In this document: positions 1 to 11,531 of the stretch, piece by piece
How the letters are laid out: each line of letters starts with the position of its first letter
Numbering within the stretch: position 1 is the stretch's first letter
NCBI GenBank assembly: GCA_028554795.2
Contig: CM068831.1
Coordinates: 58,837,180 to 58,901,179, forward strand
Source: Sinohyriopsis cumingii
Taxonomy: Eukaryota; Mollusca; Bivalvia; Unionida; Unionidae
DNA: 64,000 nucleotides
Direction: 5' to 3'
Made by a program: the position numbers and the translations under genes
Notes under the pieces: model-generated
Seen by the model: only the letters and a program-made list of their open reading frames with translations
The model's database searches: none
Told to the model about the DNA's origin: nothing

Positions 1-1600
1 CTCGGTTATGAGAGTGCTGCCATCGGAGCTCAAGAGTGTGATTGTGCCTGATGTTACTGGGCCATAAACATCACGAAGAGCACTATAGAAATTCTTCATG
101 TCGTGTCTTTCGGCAAAAGACTGAATATCATCAGCCTTTCGGCTAAACCATGTGTCCTGCATCTCGCGCAGTTTCTTCTGCACAGCTTGGCGGACTCTGC
201 TGAAATCATCTTTCTTTGCAGCGGACTTGGGGTTAATGTTGTATGCACCATGGAGACGATGCTTTTCCTCTAGCAAGAACTGTATTTCTTCACAGTTTTC
301 GTCGAACCAGTCTTGGTGCTTTCGCGCAGTGACGCCAAGGGTTTCAGATGCAGTAGAGTACACCAGATGTTTGAAGGCCGCCCAGCATTTCTCTACGTCG
401 TTGGTATAAGAGTCTGTGGTTTCTAGCTGGCATGTCAGAGCTTCAGACAGAGCTTGCTCAGTGTAGAGAACTTTCAGCGAATCCAACTCCAGACTCATGA
501 CGTTCATCGGTGTCATGTCCACTCCAGAAAAAAGGTGTAACTAACTCCAGCTACAGTCAATTGGCCCTCGTCGGCCAAGCGAGTTTCACTCAGGGCTGCT
601 ATCTCTATCTTGAAGCGAGTAAGTTCTCTTGCAATCAGGGCAGTTCTTCTCTCTGGTCTGTCAGCCTCTGCACGATCCAATAGAGTGCGTATGTTCCTCG
701 TACCAAGAGTGAGTGGAACATTTTGGGTTTTCTTTGTGTTTCGACCGCAAGAAAGGGATTCCCTCCAGCCGAGGTAAGCTGGTCGGGCAAGATGAAGCAG
801 GGTTTTTAGGGCACCTTTTCTAACCCTTTCCTCATGATATGGAGGTAATCAGTGCTATCCTGAAAAGGTCTGCTTAGTCGCTCAGACGGCTTCCGACATC
901 CATTTCTGCTTCAGGTCAATGGAGGACGACCATATGGCCTGAGTCGCCTACGTGCAGGTCCGCCACTACGGCTGCCAGTGCATCCACGTCTGTGGCGACG
1001 CAGCTCGCCCATCACCGCAGGACTTGGGCACGGGTGATGACATAAATGAATTGCGCGTGAGTTGGATTAAAGTGAGGAAGAGTTGTGCTGCGTCAGCCTC
1101 ACTCTCTAGTCCAGACTCCACTTTGTCCAGTTGCAAGACGTAGTCAAGACGGCTGGAATGGAGACTGGATGAAGTGGATGACCAATGTGTCCTACGTGTC
1201 TTGCCGTGCTCTTAGCGCTCCATATCGCTTTGCTGGATCCGCCTTCCAGCCCGTTGACCAGCTGGTGGTTCCTCCGCGCAGTCCGCCGGGTCCAGTCTTC
1301 ACATGCAATGGGTGACAATCTCTGACTCACAGAGGGTTTGAGACCCGTCGGTTACCCTAAACCTGGTCTGGCTGGACAGTCGAAGCCGTTGCCCGTGGTG
1401 TGGCCGCTGCGCATGCTACAGCTTCTTGAACTATAGGTGAGAGCTGAGCGCCAAGTTGATACCAAAGGTGGACTTACTACCCCCAATGGAGTACGATTGC
1501 TACCCACCAGAGGTACTACCCCTCCATGAGCACCCCTTACACCACTATTCAAACCGAGTGTCCAATACGGATGTTTGAAAAAGACAGACATCAAGTGTCC
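1..1600 (-). mobile_element. 5' part of an APE-type LINE, internally deleted, cut by window edge
   Basis: Read on the minus strand from about 700 towards 1, the sequence encodes pieces of a non-LTR retrotransposon polyprotein: an endonuclease N-terminus (RERRTALIAREL-like, then LSETRLADEGQL), then after YTFF a jump to the linker ahead of the reverse transcriptase (HQDWFDENCEEIQFLLEEKH, later FYSALRDVYGP and SSDGSTLITE). In relatives, known from memory as 'craniofacial development protein 2-like' ORFs, several hundred residues of endonuclease lie between these parts, so most of the endonuclease is deleted, and a frame change sits near 535. The reverse transcriptase would start left of base 1. 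The GC-richer stretch 760-1600 is probably the 5' leader; its outer edge is a guess. A defective copy; clade not resolved. Confidence 0.8.
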
Positions 1601-3250
1601 AAACTGTCAAACCAGTTAAAAATCGCATGATCATGCAAGAATTTGGCATTATAGATTTGTCCTTTTTTTGTTGTTAAAGTTGATGTGCTCCAAACTGATG
1701 ATATTCTGTATAATGTAATGTCATGTTAGTATTTGCAGCATTTTGTACAAATCTGGGATGAATAAAACATGTTGAATATAAAATTCTTACCCAAGATTGA
1801 CGTCGAGAAGCGATACTCCTTGAGAAGTGTATACACATTTTTGTGGATCACCAAAACATTCAAAATCTACTATGAAGCTGAAATCGAGTAATCAGTATCG
1901 ATGGGAATATATTGATTTTGATAGGGAGTATCAGACTCAAGTGGGAGAAGGCAATTAGAAAACATTTACATCGAGAGGGTGTACTCATTCCACCAAATCA
2001 GGCAGTTTGTTTCTATGACAAGGATGGAACCGGAATATTGTTTATAACTGATTCTGCAAACTCTTCATATTGTTTTCTTTTACTGTACATGAAGTCTGAT
2101 AAATGTCTGATTGCCATAAGAACACTTAATTATGTTGAATCCATGTCTTTTAAAAAATTAGAATCAAACTTTATAACTATATTGTTTCAAAGCTCTCCGA
2201 TGAATTCAGTTTTTTCCATTAACATTGAATAGACGTATGTTTCTTCATCACCATATTTCTTGTGCTTACAATTCCATAACCACAGTGTCTCTGATGAGAT
2301 CCCCAATCAAGTTTTATATGATCAAGGAGGTTGTACTTGTTTTCACACGTGCGATTGGTTTTGTTTCGTATGTCAAGAGTGTTTAAACATCGGAATGGCA
2401 CGCGCTGCTTGAGTACAAGTTGCATGAGACTTTTGCTGTAATATCTCCTTTTTTGATGGGTATTTTTGGTATATAATTACTATATTTATTAATGAATTAC
2501 GCAAGATTATTTACCATACAAGTTTTTCTATCTACCAACACTTTCCGGAGCACAGAGAATGTATTCCGAAACCTCGGGCTTGTCGCTTGAAATGTGCTCC
2601 CCTTTGTCATCCTTATTCATTTGGCGTTGAACTTGGAATTATGGATCTTCTATGGTTGAATTATTTGTCGAACCTAGTTCCTTAACACAATCTTAGCGGT
2701 TGTTATAAATGTTTAATATCATTTCCTTTTAAAGATTTACATGAATAAATATTGCAGAAGTCTGATTTTCAACATAATTTGTACAGTATAAATCATAATT
2801 TATAAATCATTGTTTTAGCTTAGATATTATTGATTTTACCAAAATGTTATGTTGACATATTAAAACTAAGCAACAGTCAGACCGAATAAACGTGATGCAC
2901 AAATGACCTGCCATTAGCAACTTAAAGCAAAATAAAGCAAAAACCAGTATTCCTTTTGTGGTTTGTTCCTATCGTGGTTAGAACTAAATTAAGGACAAGG
3001 CGTTATTATCAGTTTCCTTACTCAGTTAAATTAGATCCTTACTTTTGCATCATATATCTTGAACGATTTGTAAACAGAATCTTTTTCGATTTCGCTTCAA
3101 GTCTGGAGTAATGCTAACGAAAAGATAGCTTCTTTGTAAAATTAATAGGTTAGAGAAATATAAAAAATTTATATTTGCAACCACTATTTCCTTCCGTAGT
3201 AATGAAACACTTTACAGTCATTCAACTATACTACTATTTTATTAAATGAG
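1600..3250. other. Intergenic stretch without a recognised gene
   Basis: AT-rich sequence with no repeat array. The only open frame of note is at 1912-2232 (+), 106 codons, containing the phrase CFYDKDGTGILFITDSANSS. I do not recognise it. The codons before its start are also partly open in another frame (YRWEYIDFDREYQ near 1895), so it could be a decayed coding fragment, but no splice or family evidence supports that. Confidence 0.3.
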
Positions 3251-3254
3251 TGTT

Positions 3255-3668
3255 TTGTAATGGCATTGATATAAGTCTTCATTTCATCATGTAGGCCCAG
3301 GTCGTTTTGTATTGGCATTGTTATAGGTCCTCGGTTAGTCAAGTAGGCCCATGTCGTTTTGCATTGGCCTTGTGATAGATATAGTCATGTAGGCCCATGT
3401 CTGATTACACTGGCATTGCTCCAGGTCCTCATTTAGTATTTTATTCCCACGTCTTTTTGTATTGGCCTTGTTATAGGTCCTCATTTAGTCATGTAGGACC
3501 ACGTCGTTTTGTATTGGCATTGTTATTGGTCCTCACTTAGTCATGTAGGCCCAGGTCTGGTTGTATTGGCATTGCTATAGGTCTTGAGTTAGTCATGTAG
3601 GCCCAGGTCGTTTTGTATCGGCATTATTAAAGGTCCTCGGTTAGTTATGTAGGCCCGAGTCTGGTTGA
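3255..3668. repeat. 52-bp minisatellite, about 8 copies
   Basis: Imperfect direct repeats with the core GGCATTGTTATAGGTCCTC followed by AGTCATGTAGGCCCAGGTC. The period measured between successive cores is about 52 bp. Copies differ at several positions and one near 3390 is shortened, so the array is not young. Confidence 0.9.
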
Positions 3669-3778
3669 ATTGCTTAGAGGAAGTGTCGATGGCGAATACA
3701 ACGAGCCCTGGCCGAGAACCTATAAAAAGACTAGTGCAAAAACACCCATTTCATGTCATTGTTATTATGTAGCTTTCA

Positions 3779-4845
3779 TCTTCCTATACTGTGTCAATAC
3801 AAAAAATCTGTATACTGTGTCAATACATAAACTATATATACTTTAATGTGTCAATACATAAACTCTAGGGACTGTTTCAATACCATAAACTCTGTATACT
3901 GTGTTAATACATAAACAATATATATACTGTACTGTGTCAATACAGAAACTATATACTGTGTCAATACGTAAACTCTGTATATTGTGTCAAAACCCTAAAC
4001 ACTGTATACTCCTTCTATACTCCTTCTGTGTTAATACATAAACAATATATATACTGTACTGTGTCAATACAGAAACTATATACTGTGTCAATACGTAAAC
4101 TCTGTATATTGTGTCAAAACCCTAAACACTGTATACTCCTTCTATACCCCAAATTCCGTATACTGTGTCAATACCCTAACTCTGTATACTGTGTTAATAC
4201 ATATACTCTGTATACTGAGTCAATACCCTAAACTATGTATACTGTGTCAATATCCTAAACTGTGTATACTGTGTCAATACATATACTCTGTACACTGAGT
4301 CAATACCCTAAACTCAGTATACTGTGACAATACCCTAAACTCTGTATATTGTGTTAATAGATAAACTCTGCATACTGTGTCAATAAATAAACTCTATAGA
4401 CTGTGTACTGTGTCAAGACATATACTCTGTATACCAAGTCAATACCCTAAACTCAGTATACTGTGTCAATATCCTAAACTCTGAATATTGTGTTAATAGA
4501 TAAACTCAGTATACTGTGTCAATATCCTAAACTCTGAATATTGTGTTAATAGATAAACTCTGTATACTGTGTCGGTACCCTAAACTCAGTATACTCTGTC
4601 AATACATAAACTCTGTATACTGTGTTAATACATAAACTCTCTGTACTGTGTCAATACCCTAAATTATGTATATTGTGTTAATAGATAAACTCTGTATAAT
4701 GTGTTAATCCATAAACTCTCTATGCTGTGTTAATACATAAACTCTCTATACTGTGTTAATACATAAACTCTCTCTACTGTGTCAATCTCCTAAACTATGT
4801 ATATACTGCGTCAGTATATAAATTCTATATGCTGTGTCGACAGCA
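3779..4845. repeat. 26-bp minisatellite, about 40 copies, with a 127-bp higher-order duplication
   Basis: The unit is about 26 bp, core ACTGTGTCAATACATAAACT, with variants CCCTAAACT and GTTAATAC. A block beginning at 3901 recurs at 4028 almost without change, an offset of 127 bp (five units with small losses), so part of the array grew by block duplication. Short open frames here follow the repeat and are not genes. Confidence 0.95.
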
Positions 4846-4974
4846 TCAATTTAATTTTATGGAAATAGTGAATCCATTTTTTATTACCAGTTGGGAAATT
4901 AAATGGATAAAGGCATACATGTACCGATGTAAACATCAATATGTCAATATATATTAACTTGCTTTGTCGGAGTT

Positions 4975-5410
4975 AGAATAAGTTTGTAAATAGAACAAGT
5001 CACGATATAGAAAATGCCATTAAAAAGAACAAGTCATGATATGGAAAACGATATTAAATGGAAAAAAATCATGACATGTAAAAAAAACATTAAATAGAAC
5101 AAGTCATGGCATGGAAAACACCATAAAATAGAACAAGTCATGACATGGAAAAAACATTGAATAGAACAAGTCATGACATAGATAGTAACATAAATAGAAC
5201 AAGTCATGACATGGATAGTAACATTAAATAGAACAAGTCATGACATGGAAAACACCATTAAATAGAATAAGTCCTAATATGGAAAACATCATTGAATAGA
5301 AAATGTCATGACATGGAAAACAACATTAAATAGAACAAGACATGACATGGATATTAACATTAAATAGAACAAGTCATGACATGGAATACAGAATTTAATA
5401 GAAAAAGAAA
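4975..5410. repeat. 34-35-bp minisatellite, about 12 copies
   Basis: The unit contains AATAGAACAAGTCATGACAT then GGAAAACACCATTA. Copies vary in the second half (GGATAGTAACATTA in some). The array follows the 26-bp array after about 130 bp of non-repetitive sequence. Confidence 0.9.
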
Positions 5411-6265
5411 TGCACTTATTGATATTTTTTATGTATGAACTGTGTGCATTGTTACAAAACTTAAGTTCTTTTTTATTGTATCGATCAAATAATTTAAGAA
5501 TAACATAACTTGTATAATAAACTGAAAAACATCTATGTCTGACGATGTAGGTTTTGTACAGGTCGTATACGACTCTTGTCTACTGTCAGCTTTAGAAAGA
5601 GTCCTATAGACCCTATTTTAAGCTACTTACAAAATCCTGTGTATGTCAGTCTTCGCCATAATATGTTATGGGCAGTTTTCAAACTCATGGATAGAAAAAA
5701 TGTAATATATATCCTCCAGTTATCTGTACATGTATATGGATACTAATGAACATAATGTCTGTCTATCAAATAACTCTTTCAGAAAGCACTGGATCAGAAA
5801 AGACAGTGTCCGTCTGTGAAATAATATATGATAGAAATACTGACAAAGAACAGTGTACAACTTGTGCGACACCTTCCAAAATGCTTTCGAAATCTACCGA
5901 TTCATATTTCAAGGGCACAAAGTCACAAGAGACAGCATAACAAAATACAAACACGTGACTAATATAAAAGTCTACACTGTGTTTGCTGTGTATAAGTACA
6001 ATTAAATACAAAAAAAGGTTGAACGATGTTGAGTTTTGTTACATTTTAGTTTTATCAAGGAAGGAATATCTATAACAACTGATGCCAGTCGTCGGCTTGA
6101 GCAGGTCAGCAATGACATGTTTGCGCCGTCTACAAAAAAATTCAATCCCAGATATAAGAGTGTATCCAAAATGATATATCGTTGCATGTTTTACTGGAAC
6201 ACTATATGTATGGCACGATAAACTTTACGAAATGTACTCAAATGTGCAAAACAGTGATTGTAATT
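5411..6265. other. Noncoding stretch, no recognised gene
   Basis: AT-rich sequence with short open frames of about 60 codons on both strands (5746-5940 and 6036-6221 plus, 6002-6187 minus). None has a recognisable motif, and overlapping frames on opposite strands argue against coding. Confidence 0.4.
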
Positions 6266-6278
6266 AAAATAGCAACTG

Positions 6279-6301
6279 GAGAGAGAGAGAGAGAGAGAGA
6301 G
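6279..6301. repeat. (GA)n microsatellite
   Basis: An uninterrupted run of GA dinucleotides, about eleven copies. Confidence 0.9.
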
Positions 6302-6424
6302 CAATATTGATTCTTACATTCTACCAATTTAATTGAATTAATACATCCCATAAGAAGTGGAATAATTCAATACCAGAGAGGATTATTTCCTCAATTATCC
6401 AGGAGTAAATACGACCACATCTGA

Positions 6425-6817
6425 AGTTCACCAACAAAACTAAGGTCTAATTTTAAGTCTTGATTTACAATACTGGACTCTGGCTTTGGGAAATTTGAGT
6501 CCGACTTAAAATCTACCAATCAGCATCCACTTTCAACAACATCGGTCTTAACGTTAGGTCGGATGTAAGTTTTTTGATTGGTCATTTGTGAGCCACACTT
6601 AAATTTCAGACAGGAAATCGCTGGATTATTGACCTTAATTTAGGTCCAGACTTAAGTTATGTTGGTCAACTCTAGACTTAAATGAAGTCTTATGTCGTTG
6701 TTATTGCTAGATTTCACCAACACGGTTTTAGTCTGGACTTTATCTGGCTGAAATTAATGTGTGATTAAAAATTGTCGAGTAAATTGTCTTAACTTTAGGA
6801 CTTCCGTTGGTGAACTT
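6425..6817. mobile_element. MITE-like element with AAGTTCACCAAC termini
   Basis: The left end AAGTTCACCAAC and the right end GTTGGTGAACTT are exact reverse complements about 390 bp apart. The interior is rich in inverted copies of AAGTCTGGACTTAA-type words, and a further ATTTCACCAAC lies inside near 6712. There is no coding sequence. The target duplication is unclear (perhaps CTG). Similar GTTGGTGAAC foldback repeats are common in mollusc genomes as I remember them. Best call: a non-autonomous DNA transposon. Confidence 0.6.
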
Positions 6818-7885
6818 GGCTGCAGGATATAAGGCTCTAGTTATGTCCGTCCATGCGTCCATCCGTCACTTAGATAATTTATTTTCGAGTATTTTAGCAA
6901 CCTGCAGGGAAAGGGTTTATACTTTTGGGGAATTAGTTACATACATATATTTATGGTGTATTTAGTGACATTTATTATGTTTGTGTTGAATGCTGATTCG
7001 TTTTGTTGTGTGTGACAGCTAAACACTTTGGATGTACTTTTATCGTACTACAGTCAGTTTGGCATTTGCAAAGATATGGGTTGTGTACAGTATTGTAGTT
7101 CTACATAAAGAAGTGACAGAACGCAATAAAGAAATGAGGGAACGCATCTTACTCAGATGCGGGGGGGGGGGCGGGGGATGGCGAACACAAAAAATAAGGC
7201 AACGCACGAAAAAGGAAGGGAACGACATTTTCACGCGTTCCCACATCACTGCACCACTGGTTGCGTAACGAAGAACAATTTTGGAAGTCGATGTATTGCT
7301 TTCTGGTCGATAAAGTCGCTAACATAGGCAAGACGTAATGGAGATAGTGCATGAATAAATAAGACGGTGGAACTGTAACGTGTTGACAAATTTAGGTATC
7401 CACCATATGAAATGATACAGAAGAAAGTAACAATTTTTTGGTAGCATATTCCTATTCAGCGTCATTGGAAGCGACAGGTTTTTCATCACGATAGTAAAAA
7501 TGCTAGCGAAAGAATCAAATAGGCTGTAGACACTATGGATGGCAACAAACGATAAAACTAAAATGTTTGAAAGAGGACATCACTGAAAGCTCAACTCATT
7601 GTTTATGCGTGGGATCCAAGAGGATAGCAGAGGATGGTGGCTGTCCTGTAACCTTGCATACAAAAAGTCATAAAAGGGGACTAGCTAGTATTTTAACGTT
7701 TATTTGACATGGTCGGTATAAACGTTTGGCATACGTTCTCATTACTACTTTTACCAAATAACATGTACAAATGTCATTGTGTTTCTCATAAACTGTTCCT
7801 TATGGCCAGCACATGATTCTATACCTTTACTTTAAGGACTAACTAAAAATGTTTTTATATTTGCAAACAGCATGTGCAGGAAAAC
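6818..7885. other. Noncoding stretch with a G-run
   Basis: No gene seen. A run of ten or more G at about 7160-7172 is followed by a second G-rich block, and short open frames around it on both strands are low-complexity artefacts. It ends at the foldback element. Confidence 0.4.
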
Positions 7886-8281
7886 ATTGACGTCAAGTTG
7901 GTTACTTATTCCTTATTCCGCATTCCCGATTAAATAAGGAATAAGTAACCAGTTACCGATTGAATAAGGAATAAGTAACTAGTTAGTTATTCCCGATTCA
8001 ACTATTTATACATACATTTGGTTACTGATTCCTTATTCACATCCAGTTGGGTATTCATTATTTATTTATAGTTCCAGAAATAATTGGTTAAAACTTCTTG
8101 AAGATTAAAAGCCCTTCAGGGCATGCATTGGTGTTATTCTAACCCATTTAGAGAAATAAGAGTGTTCTTTGGTGCCAGCTATAAATAGCTGACTAGAGAC
8201 AAATCACGGACTATGTGGAGGAAGGGGTTAGGATATTGATAGGTATACATAATTAGTAATTTGAAATAGGATTAATTAGTT

Positions 8282-8470
8282 GTGTTAGATGTTGGGGTCG
8301 CGTCCTGTTTTGCATGGCGCGAAATATTAGTATTTGTGTTCGAAAGCTTACTAATGGCTCAAGTAAACGTGAAACCACAAGAAAAACCATACAAGTGTGA
8401 AATTGGAGATTTCTCTTATGTGGTCATAATGTGCTTAGAGAAGAATTATTTCAAGTATCTACGGGTTTAG
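8282..8470 (+). other. 62-codon open frame repeated in both arms
   Basis: The frame and its mirror copy at 12297-12485 (minus) differ at only four residues. It contains the phrase QEKPYKCEIGDFS, which recalls the EKPYKC linker and first cysteine of a C2H2 zinc finger but lacks the second cysteine and the histidines. Identity between arms is expected from the inverted repeat alone and is not evidence for coding. Probably not a gene; a captured zinc-finger remnant is possible. Confidence 0.25.
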
Positions 8471-9152
8471 GAAGCCCTCAGTTGACATAGAATGTTGTTT
8501 TGAAGTCATTGGAACTGGGTAAACAAGCATACGAGTAGGTGTATGAAACACGCTCAGTGTGAGGCAAATCTAATAATACATAGTGCGAATTAAACCCGTA
8601 CCTAAACGATTTCGATTGCAACTTCTGGTGAACAGTTTCTATTCAGGAATCTGTTCCAACATAAACCAAAGTCATTGAAAGAATTTGTTTAACCGATTTC
8701 CAGAAATTGGAGCTACATAAAGGGGATGGGTGGGTACAGCACATGCGGCAAGCAGATAATATCTTAATTATACAAGTGGGCCAATACGTCTCCTCTTTAA
8801 AGAGTTTTGACATGGACTTTTTACTGACATTTTATCTCTAGGTGGTAGTGTCGAGTCACGAAATAAATCCTGATGAATCTCATCGAGAGGAATCAGCAAA
8901 AAAAGGGGACAATCTATGGGCACCGGGTATGAAAAAGACGCACAATCTGGATCGATTGAAAAGATTGTTATTATTGAACCCCTAACTAGAATATATCGAT
9001 TTCAACGCCTCTCTGAGAATATCTAGTTAGGGATCTCTTCCAGCTGTATGAAAAGTTTAAAGAAAATTCGCTGACCCGATTTCTTGGAATCCGGAGATGA
9101 ATATATGATAGTTGTAACAAGGTACATTAGTAGATTGCCTCTTCAGTCCATA

Positions 9153-9406
9153 CCGGGGGCCCCGAGTGGCCGAGTGGTCTAAAGCGCTCTTCGTTACGGA
9201 TCACTGCCATCTCACCTCTGTCTGCGGCGGTTCGAGTCTAAGATTCAGCCAATGTGGGTATGTGAGAAAGCTTGCCAGTAGCTTCTCGTGGGTCGGTGGT
9301 TCTTTCCGGGGTTTTCCTGGTTTCTTCCTCCACCATTAATACTGGCCGCCATGTATAGCCTATCGTGTGCTGAAAAATGGCGTTAAACCCCACAACAACA
9401 ACAACA
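9153..9406 (+). mobile_element. SINE family A, copy 1 (tRNA-derived), in left arm
   Basis: A tRNA-like head with A box TGGCCGAGTGGTCTAAAGCG and B box GGTTCGAGTCT is followed by a conserved body (GTGAGAAAGCTTGCCAGTAG, TACTGGCCGCCATGTATAG) and a CAACAACAAC tail. The target duplication TCAGTCCATA lies at 9143-9152 and 9407-9416. The matching site in the right arm (11616-11625) is empty. Confidence 0.93.
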
Positions 9407-9470
9407 TCAGTCCATATCTGGTTCCTACAGTTCACCACTAAAACGACATTGGCATTTATTATTGTACAAT

Positions 9471-9474
<4 letters not shown>

Positions 9475-9567
<93 letters not shown>
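9475..9567. repeat. (CT)n then (TA)n microsatellite
   Basis: A run of CT from 9475 to about 9505 passes into a TA run to 9567. It gives spurious open frames of alternating Ile-Tyr or Arg-Glu. Confidence 0.95.
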
Positions 9568-9569
<2 letters not shown>

Positions 9570-10218
9570 CTCCCAAAAGCATTTTTGACTGTGTTTGTCA
9601 AATGCAAGCGGAAAACGTAAGAGGGTCTTTACGGATACCAGCAGTTAGTAAAACCGTTATAATCTATGAACAGATTGCAGCCAAACTTTGCGATACTTGA
9701 ACCCTTACTCGGAGAATTTTCATTTCAACCCCTGTTTGACAGTCGGTAACGAGTAACCAATCCCAACAGTAGGAAACCTTAGAAGAAAATATGGCGAGAC
9801 GATTTCAACGTTTTCGTGGTTAAATAAAACAGATCGAGGAAAACACATGCGATCAGAATATTATACCGTACGTATATAGTTGGGCGGACCTCTACGTCTC
9901 CTCTTTAGAGAGTTCTGACAATGGACCTTCCTTGATACATTATCTCTGTGCGACAGAGTCCACCCACGAAGGAAGTCCTGACGAATATCGTCGATAGGAA
10001 ACAACGATGGGTACCGGGTATAAAAAACACTAAAATGTTCATAGATTGTATCAAACTTTTGCCCTAACTGAACCTCTACTAATAGAATTTTGATTACAAC
10101 GCCTCTTGGATATTATGTAAAAAAACAGAAAGAAACAGTGGAAGAAAACACGTCGAGCCAATTTCGATAAATTCTCGGCTAGATAAAGTTAGTCGAGCAC
10201 AACACATGGCGTAAAACT

Positions 10219-10287
10219 TTATATTACGTTTACATTATATTACTTTATATTACGTTTACATTATATTACTTTATATTACGTTTACCT
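10219..10287. repeat. 26-bp short tandem repeat, about 2.5 copies
   Basis: The unit holds TTTATATTACGTTTACATTA repeated with almost no change, inside the spacer of the foldback element. Confidence 0.8.
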
Positions 10288-10289
10288 TT

Positions 10290-10780
10290 GAGCTATATAC
10301 ATGTACAGTTTTTACACAGACGCATCCTTGATAATGTAATAAGTTGAGTATCAGCGATTTGCATATAGCTCTCCATGTTAAGGATTTCATAGATTTAAGT
10401 GATCACATGGTTGATTTTGGGAAGTCGGTGTCCTCAGCCCAACTAATTAGCCAATTACTAGGGCAAAACATCATAGACTGCAGTGTTGATGAGAGTCCAG
10501 GATGGATGGTTTAATTTTAAAGTGAGTGCAGGACAGAGTACCATAAGTGTCCATGGAGATGAGTAGTCATCATCAGAACCTAACCATATGCAACGATTAT
10601 GTGAGTGCATGTGCAGTATTCGTGATGGATGACATGTAAATTGTGCAATAGAGTAATTCAGAAGGGACGGTTCCGTTTTCTGGAGACGTCTTGTGTTGTT
10701 GTTGAAATGGTAGACATGGTGGAAGGTTACAGGTGAAATGCGGCCTAAAAGCATAATTTGACTGGCCTGATGCGGCGCAG
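10290..10780. other. Unique part of the foldback spacer
   Basis: This is the only part of the element not matched by the arms or the 375-bp units. A 98-codon open frame runs on the minus strand (10458-10754) but shows no motif I know. If the element ever carried its own gene, this is where a remnant would be sought. Confidence 0.35.
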
Positions 10781-11192
10781 GTAAAATAGTTCCCTGTCTA
10801 GCAGATTGAGTTGTATATTTTCAAGGCGTGAAATACTACCGATACTTTGCGGAAATGGAAACAGGAGAAACAGTGCAGCTGTGAAATTGTGGCGCAAACA
10901 GCAAAAATAAGGGGCGCCTTAGGGGGTACCGTGTATGAAAAACACGCAAATGTTAATAAACGGTATCAATAGTTTGTACTCATGGAAACCTTACTTAGAG
11001 AACATTGATTTCAATGCCGCTTATACTGTTTTTAAATAAGGCCCCTTTCTAACAGAAGAAAATTTTTTAAGAAAATTCGTCCAGCCGATTTCGAGAAACT
11101 CGCGACTAAATAAAGGAAGTCGAGCAGATCACATGCTGTAAGATTATATACATGTGGGTCATTAGTCCCCTCTTTATAAGTCTTGACATGAA

Positions 11193-11473
11193 CATGTGTT
11201 TTCCTCGACCTCTTTTATTTAACCACGAATTCGTTGAAATCGTCTCGCCATATTTTCTTCTAAGGTTTCCTACTGTTGGGATTGGTTACTCGTTACCGAC
11301 TGTCAAACAGGGGTTGAAATGAAAATTCTCCGAGTAAGGGTTCAAGTATCGCAAAGTTTGGCTGCAATCTGTTCATAGATTATAACGGTTTTACTAACTG
11401 CTGGTATCCGTAAAGACCCTCTTACGTTTTCCGCTTGCATTTGACAAACACAGTCAAAAATGCTTTTGGGAGT

Positions 11474-11531
<58 letters not shown>

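Larger units (their letters stand above)
7886..9849 (+). repeat. Left arm of the foldback element
   Basis: Pairs with 11193-12874. It carries an extra SINE (9153-9406) and a (CT)n block at about 9475-9505 that the right arm lacks. Homology with the right arm ends at CACATG (9844-9849). Confidence 0.85.
8690..11192 (+). repeat. About 375-bp tandem units inside the foldback element
   Basis: Diverged direct units have anchors near 8690, 9075, 9800, 10157 and 11080. Each shows the order 'gatttc..aaat(c/t)cg', then a TAAATAAAG-like word, CACATGC, CTCCTCTTTA, a GGGTACCGGGTATGAAAA-like word (8918, 10010, 10924) and 'tttcaacgcctct'. The spacing is 357-385 bp; the 725-bp gap at 9075-9800 is explained by the SINE and the AT tract. 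Units on the right arm run in the opposite sense. Confidence 0.65.

Noticed and set aside
7032-7352. Short frames with Gly or Pro runs on both strands
   Set aside because: Caused by a poly-G tract; opposite-strand overlap and no motif.
9163-9240. tRNA gene (Ser/Leu-like) on the plus strand
   Set aside because: A and B boxes are present but it is the head of a SINE with body, CAA tail and target duplication; the same sequence recurs in six other places.
9238-9700. Open frames with long Ile-Tyr or Arg-Glu runs
   Set aside because: Translations of (TA)n and (CT)n microsatellites plus SINE sequence.
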